A stretch of DNA of 64,000 bases from Mesorhizobium temperatum. Lineage in GTDB: Bacteria; Pseudomonadota; Alphaproteobacteria; Rhizobiales; Rhizobiaceae. This document shows, one piece after another, positions 8,765 to 16,404 of this stretch. A program made the translations under genes and the position numbers. The stretch covers positions 52,602 to 116,601 of the forward strand of contig NZ_NPKJ01000062.1 of the NCBI RefSeq assembly GCF_002284575.1, in the 5' to 3' direction. Below the pieces are notes generated by a model. The model did not search any database. It was not told where the DNA came from and worked only from the letters and a program-made list of their open reading frames with translations. How positions within the stretch are numbered: the first letter of the stretch is position 1; each line of letters begins with the position of its first letter.

Positions 8765-8884
8765 ATGTCTCAGTTGAGCGGTATCGTGAGTTTGTTCCTG
8801 ATCGCGGCGGCGTTTTTGACGTCGTGTGACACTCAGCAGCCTCAACAGGGCGCGGTAGAGTTGTCGACCCTTGCGGCGGAGTAG
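8765..8884 (+). CDS. Micro-lipoprotein, 39 aa
   Basis: A short gene framed by strong signals: AGGAGGA eight bases upstream and a Rho-independent terminator 11 bases after the stop. The product has a hydrophobic stretch (residues 7-18) ending in the lipobox LTSC (Cys21). This predicts a mature lipopeptide of only 19 residues, rich in Gln and acidic in net charge. The N-terminal region lacks Lys/Arg before the hydrophobic core, unusual for a signal peptide. I do not recognise a family; size and lipobox recall entericidin-type small lipoproteins, without sequence identity I can claim. Confidence 0.65.
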   Translation: MSQLSGIVSLFLIAAAFLTSCDTQQPQQGAVELSTLAAE

Positions 8885-8893
8885 ATATCCTGC

Positions 8894-8928
8894 AAAAAGG
8901 CCCCCGGTCCAACCCGGGGGCCTTTTTT
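8894..8928. terminator. Bidirectional terminator between micro-lipoprotein and PRC-barrel gene
   Basis: Stem AAGGCCCCCGG / CCGGGGGCCTT with a six-base loop, flanked by A-tract and T-tract. It lies between convergent genes ending at 8884 (+) and 8947 (-), so it can serve both. Confidence 0.9.
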
Positions 8929-8946
8929 GATTCCGGCAGAGCAAGG

Positions 8947-9312
8947 TCAATGCCAATAAGGCTCCACCTTGTAGTAGCTGTATGAAGCATCACGCGCGGC
9001 CTCGCCGTCGGCGCCCGTCAATTCGTTGATCGAATAGGCGGGAGCAGCCTTCAGTTGCTCCTTCGTGAACGGCACGACATAGCCGCCCTTGTTCTCGTCA
9101 TAGTCGAGGCTCGCCCACGGAATGGCGTGGTACTTCTCGCCGATGCCGAGAAATCCGCCAAAGCCGATCACGGCAAACATGATTCCATTCGACAACTTGT
9201 CGAGCATGACATCCTCGATGTCGCCGATGTGCGTGCCTTCCGTGTTGTAGACGGATGTGCCGATGACCCGCGAGGCAGCGATGGCTTCAGTGTGTCCTGT
9301 CTGGGTGGTCAT
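8947..9312 (-). CDS. PRC-barrel domain protein
   Basis: This 121-residue soluble protein has a PRC-barrel fold signature: ASRVIGTSVYNTEGTHIGDIEDVMLDK (residues 12-38) leading into the beta strands FAVIGFGGFLGIGEKYHAIPWASL. Rhizobial genomes encode several such stand-alone PRC-barrel proteins, often linked to stress or photosynthetic/ribosomal assembly folds; no specific substrate is known. The start at 9312 is chosen because the ATG has GAGGAGTACACA just upstream (GAGGAG) and the frame before it is repeat-derived sequence. It shares a terminator with the convergent micro-lipoprotein. Confidence 0.85.
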   Translation of the reverse strand: MTTQTGHTEAIAASRVIGTSVYNTEGTHIGDIEDVMLDKLSNGIMFAVIGFGGFLGIGEKYHAIPWASLDYDENKGGYVVPFTKEQLKAAPAYSINELTGADGEAARDASYSYYKVEPYWH

Positions 9313-9387
9313 TGTGTACTCCTCGTTGTCGTTGACGCTATGCCTGACAATGAGGGGCGCGGATGAAGGTTCCAGAGTTTTCGACAC

Positions 9388-9494
9388 TAGAGCGGGATGC
9401 ATTCAAATTGAACTGAGCATCCCGCTCTATCTATTTGTTTTAGCTGCATTTCAGCGACGTCAAGTGAATCCACTTGGCTGCAAAAATGCTCTAA
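9388..9494. repeat. Dispersed rhizobial repeat, family D
   Basis: A perfect 13-bp inverted repeat TAGAGCGGGATGC / GCATCCCGCTCTA (9388-9429) is followed by TCTATTTGTTTTAGCTGCATTTC and a second small hairpin around CAAGTG/CACTTG, ending in ATGCTCTA. From memory this layout is common in Mesorhizobium intergenic regions. It fills the gap between the dodecin and PRC-barrel genes. Confidence 0.6.
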
Positions 9495-9498
9495 CCGG

Positions 9499-9702
9499 TC
9501 ACTCAGCGAGGATGAAGGTGACCTTCATGTTGACGCGATACGCGGAGATCTTGCCGTCCTCGACGACCACCTTCTGGTCCTGGATCCAGGCTCCTTCGAC
9601 GTTCTTCAAGGTCTTTGCGGCGCGCGCAATTCCCAGTTCGATGGCTTCTTGAAAACTCTTATTAGACGATGATGTGATTTCGGTGACGCGGGCGACGGAC
9701 AT
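9499..9702 (-). CDS. Dodecin family flavin-binding protein
   Basis: The 67-residue protein matches dodecin: strand-helix-strand-strand layout with VTEITSSSNKSFQEAIELGIARAAKT then VEGAWIQDQKVVVEDGKISAYRVNMKVTFIL. Dodecins form dodecameric spheres that bind and store FAD/FMN or lumichrome; the conserved Trp in GAWIQ stacks on the flavin. The start at 9702 is supported by GGAGGAAGCC upstream of the ATG. It stands alone between a repeat element and kdsA. Confidence 0.9.
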   Translation of the reverse strand: MSVARVTEITSSSNKSFQEAIELGIARAAKTLKNVEGAWIQDQKVVVEDGKISAYRVNMKVTFILAE

Positions 9703-9767
9703 GGCTTCCTCCTCCAAGGCACTCTGTGCCTGGGCAGCGTACAACCGGCACCTGTTGACCACAAGTT

Positions 9768-9795
9768 TAGGGGCCGGGACTTAGGCCCGGCCCTC
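9768..9795 (-). terminator. Possible terminator after kdsA
   Basis: Stem GGGCCGGG / CCCGGCCC with a seven-base loop downstream of kdsA. The T-tract after it is weak, so termination is uncertain. Confidence 0.4.
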
Positions 9796-9802
9796 AGCTT
9801 GC

Positions 9803-10633
9803 TCAGCCCTTGGCGACGCGATCGAATGCCATCAGCCTTTCGAGCAGCGCCCGAAGGTCCTTCAGCGGCACCATGTTGGGACCATCGGAGGGGGCATTGT
9901 CGGGATCCTGATGCGTCTCGATGAAGACGCCGGCGACACCGACCGCAACCGCGGCGCGCGCCAGCGTCTCGACGAAGCGCCGATCGCCACCCGAGGAGCC
10001 GCCCTGGCCGCCCGGCTGCTGCACCGAATGCGTGGCGTCGAAAATCACCGGCGCGCCGATCTCGGCCATGATCGGCAGGGCGCGCATATCGGACACCAGC
10101 GTGTTGTAGCCGAAGGACGCGCCGCGCTCGGTGACCAGCACGTTGGCGTTTCCGGAACCGGTGATCTTGGCGACAACGTTCTTCATGTCCCACGGTGCGA
10201 GGAACTGGCCCTTCTTCACGTTGACGACCTTGCCGGTTCTTGCCGCCGCGATCAGCAGATCAGTCTGCCGGCTGAGGAAAGCCGGGATCTGCAGGATATC
10301 GACATGCGGCGCCACGACCGCGCACTGTTCCTCGGTGTGGATATCGGTCAGGATCGGCAGCGAAAACGCCTTGCGCAAATCGTCGAAGACGGGCAGCGCC
10401 GCATCGAGGCCGGCGCCGCGCGTGCCGCCAAGCGAGGTGCGGTTGGCCTTGTCGTAACTGGTCTTATAGACGAGGCCCAGCCCCAGCTTCTCAGTCAGTT
10501 CCTTCAGCGCCCCAGCCATGTCGAAGGCGTGCTGGCGCGATTCAAGCTGGCACGGGCCGGCAATCAGCGATAACGGCGCGGTGTTGCTGAAGACGACATT
10601 GCCGACAGTTACGGACGACTTGGGCTTGTTCAT
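9803..10633 (-). CDS. kdsA: 3-deoxy-D-manno-octulosonate 8-phosphate synthase
   Basis: KDO8P synthase (276 aa) condenses phosphoenolpyruvate with arabinose 5-phosphate, the committed step to the Kdo sugar of lipopolysaccharide. The N-terminal LIAGPCQLES and the central FLSRQTDLLIAA and KKGQFLAPWDMKNV motifs are characteristic. The C-terminal DGPNMVPL segment (LKDLRALLERL) closes the TIM barrel. Its ATG overlaps the stop of the upstream VOC gene (ATGA at 10630-10633), so the two are translationally coupled. Confidence 0.97.
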   Translation of the reverse strand: MNKPKSSVTVGNVVFSNTAPLSLIAGPCQLESRQHAFDMAGALKELTEKLGLGLVYKTSYDKANRTSLGGTRGAGLDAALPVFDDLRKAFSLPILTDIHTEEQCAVVAPHVDILQIPAFLSRQTDLLIAAARTGKVVNVKKGQFLAPWDMKNVVAKITGSGNANVLVTERGASFGYNTLVSDMRALPIMAEIGAPVIFDATHSVQQPGGQGGSSGGDRRFVETLARAAVAVGVAGVFIETHQDPDNAPSDGPNMVPLKDLRALLERLMAFDRVAKG

Positions 10634-11643
10634 GCGATCTCCCGGAAAATGAAGGCCGCACCCTGCCCGGATGCCGGCCGCACGACAATATCATTGCCGC
10701 GTATTTCGTGTTCGACGGAACTGGCTGCAAGCAGCCTGGCGACCGTGTCTGCGAAGCGAACTGAAAAGACGATCCCCGCGAAGCGGAGTTCCGATGGCGC
10801 GCCGGCAGGTATGCCGAAGCGCGTTTCGAAAGCAACCGGGTCAAGCAGGGTCAAGTTTGCGTTCGGTAGGACAAATGCAGTGCTGCTCCCCTGTCCGGCA
10901 GCCGGACTGCGCGTCGCGATCGAAATCAATCGGTGCTGTTCCGATGGCTGGTTGCTGACCGCCACGACTTCGATGATGCCGGTTGCGCCATTTGGGTGGA
11001 TCTGCAATGCGGTGCGGTCTACTTTCGGCGCATTGATCCGCTCGCAGGCGAACAGGAATGCGTCCGTCGCCCCGGTGCCGGAGGCGAAGGCCAGTTTGAA
11101 CGATGCCGTGTCGCTCTTTCCCGCCGGGTCGGTGAAGGCGCGCGAAAAGCTCAGCATGTCTCCGGCAGACAGGCCGGCTTCGACATAGCGCACGTGATCG
11201 GCATCCGCATCTTCGGTGCCCAAGGCCAGGGCGGAAAATCCCTCATTGCCGCGCTTGTCGCGATAGGCGCGATCGCGCGCGACGAAGATATTGCCGTCGG
11301 CGATCGCTTTCGCCACCGCCTTCTCGTTGCCCACCGCCAGCGGCTCGAGATAGGTGCCGTCCTCAAGGAAGACGCAGCAGTTTTCCGTCCCGAAAGGATG
11401 GATGCCGGTCGGCGCCACGACAAAGCCAAGCGAAACCAGCCGCGCCCGCGCCACGCCGAGGCTCGCGGTCGGCAGCACAAGATGGTCAAGCGGGTAGGTG
11501 CCCGGCGGATAAGGGCCTGGCGGATAAGGGCCTGCTGTCTTCGTCTCGGTCATGCCGGGCGCGGTGTGCATCATTCCGGAAGTTGGTTCAAGAGCCTCGC
11601 CTGACGCCGCAAGGATCCAAGGCAGCCGATCGCGTGGCCGCAT
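10630..11643 (-). CDS. VOC/glyoxalase-like domain protein
   Basis: A 337-residue protein with a glyoxalase-like start after the leader (LDHLVLPTASLGVARARLVSLGF...GTENCCVFLEDGTYLEPL), typical of the glyoxalase_3-type VOC fold: an N-terminal VOC domain plus a second half that ends in a shorter VOC-like repeat (LRFAGIVFSVRFADTVARLLA). Activity is unknown. I take the ATG at 11643 because GGAGG stands eight bases before it; an internal ATG at 11553 lacks a good SD. The leader contains GPYPPGPYPPGTYP, made by a 15-bp DNA duplication at 11503-11534. It overlaps kdsA by four bases. Confidence 0.72.
   Translation of the reverse strand: MRPRDRLPWILAASGEALEPTSGMMHTAPGMTETKTAGPYPPGPYPPGTYPLDHLVLPTASLGVARARLVSLGFVVAPTGIHPFGTENCCVFLEDGTYLEPLAVGNEKAVAKAIADGNIFVARDRAYRDKRGNEGFSALALGTEDADADHVRYVEAGLSAGDMLSFSRAFTDPAGKSDTASFKLAFASGTGATDAFLFACERINAPKVDRTALQIHPNGATGIIEVVAVSNQPSEQHRLISIATRSPAAGQGSSTAFVLPNANLTLLDPVAFETRFGIPAGAPSELRFAGIVFSVRFADTVARLLAASSVEHEIRGNDIVVRPASGQGAAFIFREIA
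11503..11534. repeat. 15-bp tandem duplication in the VOC gene
   Basis: Two exact copies of GGCGGATAAGGGCCT stand in tandem, with a degenerate third next to them. They encode the repeated GPYPP in the N-terminal leader of the VOC protein, in frame. Confidence 0.7.
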
Positions 11644-11838
11644 TACGCGAACCTCCGGGATACTTGCCGCTGCCGGAAAACCAACCTACGTGGTCCAAAA
11701 TGAGAAAGATCCTGTTCATAGCGGCAGCGTCGCGATGGCTGTTCTCGCCATGCTGGTCTGGGACGCGCCGAAGCGGCCGGGCGCCGATTCGACAGAACCG
11801 ACCGCCGCTCAGACAGCGTAACGTTGCTCCTGCTTCGC

Positions 11839-12141
11839 TCAATTTCTCTTCAAGGTTGCAGCCACAACATCCGCCGAATATCGCAATTCGCGCAGCGGTT
11901 TGATCTGGCTGGTCGTCTCGGCATAGAGCGGATGCGCCTTGTAGGCGGCCAGAGCGGCATCGTCCTCGAACTCGGCATAAACGACCACGTCGATCTCGTC
12001 CGAAAGCGGGTCGACCTTGCTGTTGAGCGTCACCTCGAAAAGACGGGAATGGGGGATGTTGCCCAGCGCCAGCAAGCCCGTGCGTACGACCTCGACATCC
12101 TCTTTGTGCCGCGCGCTGAAGAAAACGATATGCCGGATCAA
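11839..12141 (-). CDS. Dabb-domain (stress-responsive alpha/beta barrel) protein, TTG start
   Basis: A 100-residue dimeric alpha/beta-barrel (Dabb) protein: LIRHIVFFSARHKEDVEVVRTGLLAL, then SKVDPLSDEIDVVVYAEFEDDAALAAYKAHPLYAET. The HPLY motif and the strand VVVYAEFED are typical of the family, which includes plant stress proteins and small bacterial enzymes of uncertain function. The start is placed at a TTG (12141) because GAGGAGG lies six bases upstream and the family normally begins with M-[IL]-RH. A longer frame from 12207 would add 22 residues unlike the family. Confidence 0.8.
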   Translation of the reverse strand: MIRHIVFFSARHKEDVEVVRTGLLALGNIPHSRLFEVTLNSKVDPLSDEIDVVVYAEFEDDAALAAYKAHPLYAETTSQIKPLRELRYSADVVAATLKRN

Positions 12142-12247
12142 CCCCAGCCTCCTCGATCGATGTGCAAGTGTGTTTTGTGTGGGCAAAACGGTCGCGTCAA
12201 CCGGCAACGATGTCGCGGCGACAACGCGCTGGGCGGGGAAAAGAAAC

Positions 12248-12382
12248 CTACACCATCCCAGTGATGTAGCGCACGATGCGCGTTATCTCCCTGACCGTGG
12301 TGTCGAGATAGTGGCCCTGATTGTAGAGTCCGTCCCAGATCAGGAAGAACGTGACGGCGCAGATGACGATGACATAACGCAT
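12248..12382 (-). CDS. Small single-pass membrane protein, 44 aa
   Basis: MRYVIVICAVTFFLIWDGLY opens with a hydrophobic helix (residues 3-17), followed by an amphipathic, charged C-terminal half (YLDTTVREITRIVRYITG). From memory, short proteins of exactly this layout recur in Rhizobiales annotated as hypothetical. The Shine-Dalgarno sequence is weak (CAGGTGC, 15 bases upstream). It stands alone, 106 bases upstream of the Dabb gene. Function unknown. Confidence 0.6.
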   Translation of the reverse strand: MRYVIVICAVTFFLIWDGLYNQGHYLDTTVREITRIVRYITGMV

Positions 12383-12622
12383 GGCTATAACTACTGCACC
12401 TGGGTGGCTGCAACCATAGTGATTCCGGCGTTGATCCGCGCCCTCCCCCAAAATCTATCCATTGACCCATGTTCGCTTGCCTTGGCTCTTGAAGTTCCCC
12501 TTGATGACGTGAAAGATTGCTGCGGGGATTCATCGGGAAGCGGCGCGCCCTGGCGATGAACTGCGAGAGAGTGGAAACCGGCCATTTTGCGCCGGCGCCG
12601 CAGGAGTCCCCGGGGGCGTGAC

Positions 12623-13879
12623 ATGGCTCACAAGGAAGACACTGGCGTTGCGTCGGGCGACGCGGTCAGATTGGACGAATTCAATTTCGCCGAGACCGTC
12701 AAAGGCCTGCCGGCCAAGGCGCGCATGGTGCTGTCGGCGGCGATGAACCTGCCGCGTGGCTCGCTCAAGGTGAGGATGCCGGACGGCCGCGCCGTCCTCG
12801 TCGGCGGCAAGTCGCCGGGTCCGGACGCCGAACTGGTGCTCAAGAACTGGCGCTTGCCCGGCCGCGCCTTCACCGGCGGCACCATCGGCATCGCCGAATC
12901 CTACATGGACGGCGATTGGGACAGTCCCGATGTGACCAGTTTCCTGGAACTGTTCGTAGTCAATTCAGAAATCGGAGAGCGCATCGCCGGCGGCGCCAGC
13001 TGGCTGATCAACGCCGTCCAGCGTGTCCGCCACTGGTTCAACCAAAACACCCGCACCGGCTCGAAGCGCAACATTTCGGCCCATTACGATCTCGGCAACG
13101 CCTTTTACAAGGAATGGCTGGATCCGAGCATGACCTATTCGTCGGCGCTCTATGCGGCTGGCGCCAACGATCTGGAAAGCGCGCAAGCCGCCAAATATCG
13201 CGCGCTGGCCAAGGACACGGGCATCGGCGCGAAAGACCACGTGCTTGAAATCGGTTGCGGCTGGGGCGGCTTTGCCGAGTTCGCCGCACGCGAGATCGGC
13301 TGCCGCGTCACCGGGCTGACAATCAGCCGCGAGCAGCATGATTTCGCCAGAGCACGCGTCCAGAAGGCTGGACTTGCCGACAAGATCGACATCAAGCTGC
13401 AGGACTACCGCGACGAAACCGGTTCCTACGACCGCATTGCTTCGATCGAGATGTTCGAGGCGGTCGGCGAAAAATACTGGCCTGTGTTTTTCGGCAAGAT
13501 GAAGGATTGCCTGCGACCTGGCGGCACCGCCGGTCTGCAGATCATCACGATCAACGAGAAAGCCTACGACACCTATCGCGCCCGGCCGGATTTCATCCAG
13601 CGTTACGTCTTCCCGGGCGGCATGCTGCCGACGCCGTCGATCCTGAAAACGCTCGGCAAAGACCATGGCCTTGCTCATCTGCGCGAGCGCATTTTCCCGG
13701 ACGACTATGCCCGCACGCTCGCCGAATGGCGCCACCGCTTTTGGGGGTCATGGGAAAAGATCGTCCCACTCGGTTTCGACGACCGCTTCAAGAAGCTCTG
13801 GGTGTTTTACCTGCATTATTGCGAAGCCGGCTTCCGCGCCAGCTACATCGATGTCCGCCAGGTGGTTTACAGGGCTTAG
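12623..13879 (+). CDS. Cyclopropane-fatty-acyl-phospholipid synthase family methyltransferase
   Basis: The 418-residue protein is related to Cfa. The N-terminal half is the lipid-binding domain (PDGRAVLVGGKSPGPDAELVLKNW, YMDGDWDSPDVTSFLELF). The C-terminal half is a class I SAM methyltransferase with motif I VLEIGCGWGGFAEFAA near residue 205 and ISREQHDFARARV. The family transfers a methylene group from SAM across the double bond of membrane phospholipid acyl chains. Rhizobia carry several cfa paralogs and I cannot say which this is. The start MAHKED at 12623 follows GGGGGCGTGAC; an upstream in-frame start at 12587 would add an Arg-rich leader and seems unlikely. Confidence 0.9.
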   Translation: MAHKEDTGVASGDAVRLDEFNFAETVKGLPAKARMVLSAAMNLPRGSLKVRMPDGRAVLVGGKSPGPDAELVLKNWRLPGRAFTGGTIGIAESYMDGDWDSPDVTSFLELFVVNSEIGERIAGGASWLINAVQRVRHWFNQNTRTGSKRNISAHYDLGNAFYKEWLDPSMTYSSALYAAGANDLESAQAAKYRALAKDTGIGAKDHVLEIGCGWGGFAEFAAREIGCRVTGLTISREQHDFARARVQKAGLADKIDIKLQDYRDETGSYDRIASIEMFEAVGEKYWPVFFGKMKDCLRPGGTAGLQIITINEKAYDTYRARPDFIQRYVFPGGMLPTPSILKTLGKDHGLAHLRERIFPDDYARTLAEWRHRFWGSWEKIVPLGFDDRFKKLWVFYLHYCEAGFRASYIDVRQVVYRA

Positions 13880-14092
13880 GGCAACCGCCGACGGGTTGAT
13901 CGTGCCCTGGCTGATAAGGTAGCACAATCACGTCGCGGTTGGTGTCCGGCGCCTCGCAGATGATCTTCGAGGCGTTGATCTCCGGGAATTGCCGCCGCCG
14001 CTGGCACGGTAATTTTTTGGTGGCGACGACGAATTTCCGCATGGGATCAATTGGTTTTCCGTCGAACATCAAGTGGATGATGCGGTTCGAGG
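13880..14092 (-). pseudogene. Decayed 3' fragment of a cpdB-type 2',3'-cyclic-nucleotide phosphodiesterase/5'-nucleotidase
   Basis: On the minus strand, three frames together spell the C-terminal end of CpdB-type nucleotidases. Frame one gives NRIIHLMFDGKPIDPMRKFVVAT. A shifted frame gives NYRASGGGN. The first frame resumes with FPEINASKIICEAPDTNRDVIV. Another shift gives LISQGTINPSA. At least three frameshifts are needed. About 70 codons remain of a family that is about 650 residues long, and nothing upstream matches. It begins right after the cfa-like stop. The rest of the gap up to 14222 shows nothing I can assign. Confidence 0.75.
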
Positions 14093-14222
14093 CGGCTCCC
14101 GTTCAAGACGTGCCAGCCCTCAACAGCGTGCCAAGTCCTGCCCGAAGGCAGAGCTTCGCGCCTGAATCCAGTCGAGTCCATCAGGAACAGATAACGTGCG
14201 GATGCATGCGCGCGCGGAGACG

Positions 14223-15488
14223 TCAGTTCCTGTCGTCGTCGCCTTGGGTGATTAGCCGCGCGCTGCGCTGACCTGTCGCGTAAATCCATAGCCAGCTCAG
14301 CGAAACCGCAAGCCGGTTACGGAATCCAATCAGGAAATAGATGTGCGCGAGACCCCACAGCCACCAGGCCAGCCGGCCGGTGAGCTTGATCCAGCCGAAA
14401 TCGATCGCGGCGGCGCGCTTGCCGATCGTCGCCAGATCGCCGTCATGCTTGTAGCGGAAAGGCCGCGGGGTCATGTCGCCGGCAAGCCGGGCCTTGATCG
14501 TCGCGGCGACATGCCGGCCCTGCTGTTTGGCGGCGGGTGCTACGCCGGGCACCATGCGGCCATCCGGCCGCAGGACGTGTGCTGCGTCGCCGACGATGAA
14601 AATCTCCGGGCTGTCCGGCACGGTCAGGTCGGGCTCGACCAGCACCCTGCCCGCGCGGTCCGCTGCCACCCCCAGCCATTCGGCGGCCGGCGAAGCGGCA
14701 ACGCCTGCTGCCCACAGAATGGTTCTGGCCGGCAGGTGCGTGTCGCCAAAGACGACGCCCTCGGCATCGCAGCGTGTAACGGGCCGGCCGAGTTCGACCG
14801 TCACGCCAAGCCGCTCAAGCGCCTTGCTGGCATAGTCGGAGAGTTCTTGCGCAAAATTGGGAAGAATGCGGTCACCGGCCTCAATCAATACCACGCGCGT
14901 CTGCCTGGTATCGATGTTGCGGAACTCACCGCGCAGCATGTCGTGCGCCAGTTCGACAATGGTGCCGGCCAGTTCCACGCCGGTCGGTCCGCCGCCAACG
15001 ATCGCCAGCGTCAGCAGCGCTTGGCGCTTGGCGGGATCGGTTTCCCGCTCGGCCTGCTCGAAGGCCAGCAGAATGCGCCGTCGAATGGTGGTGGCATCCT
15101 CCAGCGTCTTCAACCCTGGCGCGAAAGGCTCCCATTCGTCATGGCCGAAATAGGCGTGGCGGGCGCCGGTGGCCAGCAGCAGCGTGTCGTAGGCGACCGC
15201 GCCGCCATCATCGAACAGCACGCGCTTGCCGACGCGGTCGACGCCGCTGACGGTGGCGAGCAGCGTCGTCACGTCCTTGCGCTTGCGCAGGAGATGGCGG
15301 ATCGGCCAGGCGACTTCCGAGGTCGCCAGCGCCGTGGTCGCCACCTGGTAGAGCAGCGGCTGGAAGAGATGATGGTTGCGCTTGTCGATCATGGTGATGC
15401 GCACCGGCGCACCGTCAAGCGCGCGGGTGAATTCGAGCCCCCCAAAGCCCGCCCCGACGACGACGACATGATGGCTGGATTCGTTCAT
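14223..15488 (-). CDS. Type II NADH dehydrogenase (NDH-2)
   Basis: The 421-residue flavoprotein has an N-terminal FAD motif VVVVGAGFGGLEFTRAL, a second NAD(P)H motif LAIVGGGPTGVELAGTI near residue 160, and the NDH-2 type C-terminus with a hydrophobic, Trp-rich stretch (WWLWGLAHIYFLIGFRNRL) that anchors the enzyme to the membrane. It passes electrons from NADH to quinone without pumping protons. The ATG at 15488 is preferred over the GTG at 15497 because GGAG lies eight bases before it. The gene is preceded by six copies of a 17-bp tandem repeat beginning 12 bases upstream of the start. Confidence 0.9.
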   Translation of the reverse strand: MNESSHHVVVVGAGFGGLEFTRALDGAPVRITMIDKRNHHLFQPLLYQVATTALATSEVAWPIRHLLRKRKDVTTLLATVSGVDRVGKRVLFDDGGAVAYDTLLLATGARHAYFGHDEWEPFAPGLKTLEDATTIRRRILLAFEQAERETDPAKRQALLTLAIVGGGPTGVELAGTIVELAHDMLRGEFRNIDTRQTRVVLIEAGDRILPNFAQELSDYASKALERLGVTVELGRPVTRCDAEGVVFGDTHLPARTILWAAGVAASPAAEWLGVAADRAGRVLVEPDLTVPDSPEIFIVGDAAHVLRPDGRMVPGVAPAAKQQGRHVAATIKARLAGDMTPRPFRYKHDGDLATIGKRAAAIDFGWIKLTGRLAWWLWGLAHIYFLIGFRNRLAVSLSWLWIYATGQRSARLITQGDDDRN

Positions 15489-15500
15489 CTCATTCACTCC

Positions 15501-15600
15501 GGGAGAACAGGTTGGCCGGGAGAACAGGTTGGCCGGGAGAGCAGGTTGGCCGGGAGAGCAGGTCGGCCGGGAGAGCAGGTCGGCCGGGAGAGCAGGCTGG
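15501..15600. repeat. 17-bp tandem repeat, about six copies, in the ndh leader
   Basis: The unit is GGGAGARCAGGTYGGCC: copies at 15501-15517, 15518-15534, 15535-15551, 15552-15568, 15569-15585 and a partial copy 15586-15600. Copies differ at two positions in an ordered way (two GAACAGGTT, one GAGCAGGTT, two GAGCAGGTC), showing stepwise duplication. It lies in the presumed 5' leader of the NDH-2 gene. Confidence 0.9.
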
Positions 15601-15750
15601 AGAGCAATTTCGCCAAATCTGATGTAGGGACTTTTGTGCGCTGCAACAACATCCGACTTTGCTGACTGCCCGCCCTAAGATGTCGCGAATGTACATGCCC
15701 TATCCTGCCGCCGAGTATAATTTCATTGAAACTGACGACAGGAGTGGAAC

Positions 15751-16404
15751 TTGGATAGCGATCATGACGATGAAGGTCCGGCTCACTATTCCTCGCCCCC
15801 TTGCTTCATGCACGACCCGGAACTCCGGGCGCCCCTATCCGACTGGACCGACGTGAAACGATGGCGCAAGGCCGAGCGCGAGCGGCTGATTGCGGCGCGC
15901 CTCGCTGTCTCGGCTGACGCGCGAACGGCAATGTCGCAGCGCATCAGCGAAAGCCTCGACGCGGTTATCGGCGACGTCGCCGGCCGCGTGGTCAGCCTCT
16001 ACTGGCCGTTCCGCGGCGAGCCGGATCTGCGGCCATGGATGGCTTCCGTCAATGAGCGCGGCGGCCGTACCGCACTGCCTGTTGTCATCGAGAAAGGCCG
16101 GCCGCTTGTCTTTCGCGCCTACACACCGGGCGACCGACTGGAGAAGGGCGTCTGGAATATCCCGATCCCGGCTGAAGGCGATCCGGTGCTGCCCGACATC
16201 GTCATCTCACCGATCGTCGGCATCGATCCGGGACAGTATCGGCTGGGCTATGGCGGTGGCTTCTTCGACCGCACACTGGCGGCGATGCCTTTCAAGCCGC
16301 TGGTCATCGGTGTCGGCTACGAACTGCAGCGCATTGCCACCATCTATCCGCAGCCGCACGACATCCCGATGGACCGGGTGGTGACGGGGACCTTCAAGGC
16401 CTAA
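15751..16404 (+). CDS. fthC: 5-formyltetrahydrofolate cyclo-ligase
   Basis: The 217-residue enzyme uses ATP to convert 5-formyl-THF to 5,10-methenyl-THF, recycling a storage folate. Family motifs are the basic N-terminal segment WRKAERERLIAARLAV, the substrate site YWPFRGEPDL and the ATP-binding GYGGGFFDRTLA near the C-terminus. The start is placed at a TTG because AGGAG stands seven bases upstream; the next ATG (at 15808) lacks an SD. Its stop overlaps that of the convergent lrp gene (16401-16404). Confidence 0.93.
   Translation: MDSDHDDEGPAHYSSPPCFMHDPELRAPLSDWTDVKRWRKAERERLIAARLAVSADARTAMSQRISESLDAVIGDVAGRVVSLYWPFRGEPDLRPWMASVNERGGRTALPVVIEKGRPLVFRAYTPGDRLEKGVWNIPIPAEGDPVLPDIVISPIVGIDPGQYRLGYGGGFFDRTLAAMPFKPLVIGVGYELQRIATIYPQPHDIPMDRVVTGTFKA

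Noticed and set aside
15501..15600. CRISPR array
   Set aside because: The units are contiguous without spacers, so it is a tandem repeat.
15602..15750. 6S RNA upstream of fthC
   Set aside because: The gap is 149 bases and shows no long rod with a central bubble; no ssrS-like sequence was recognised.
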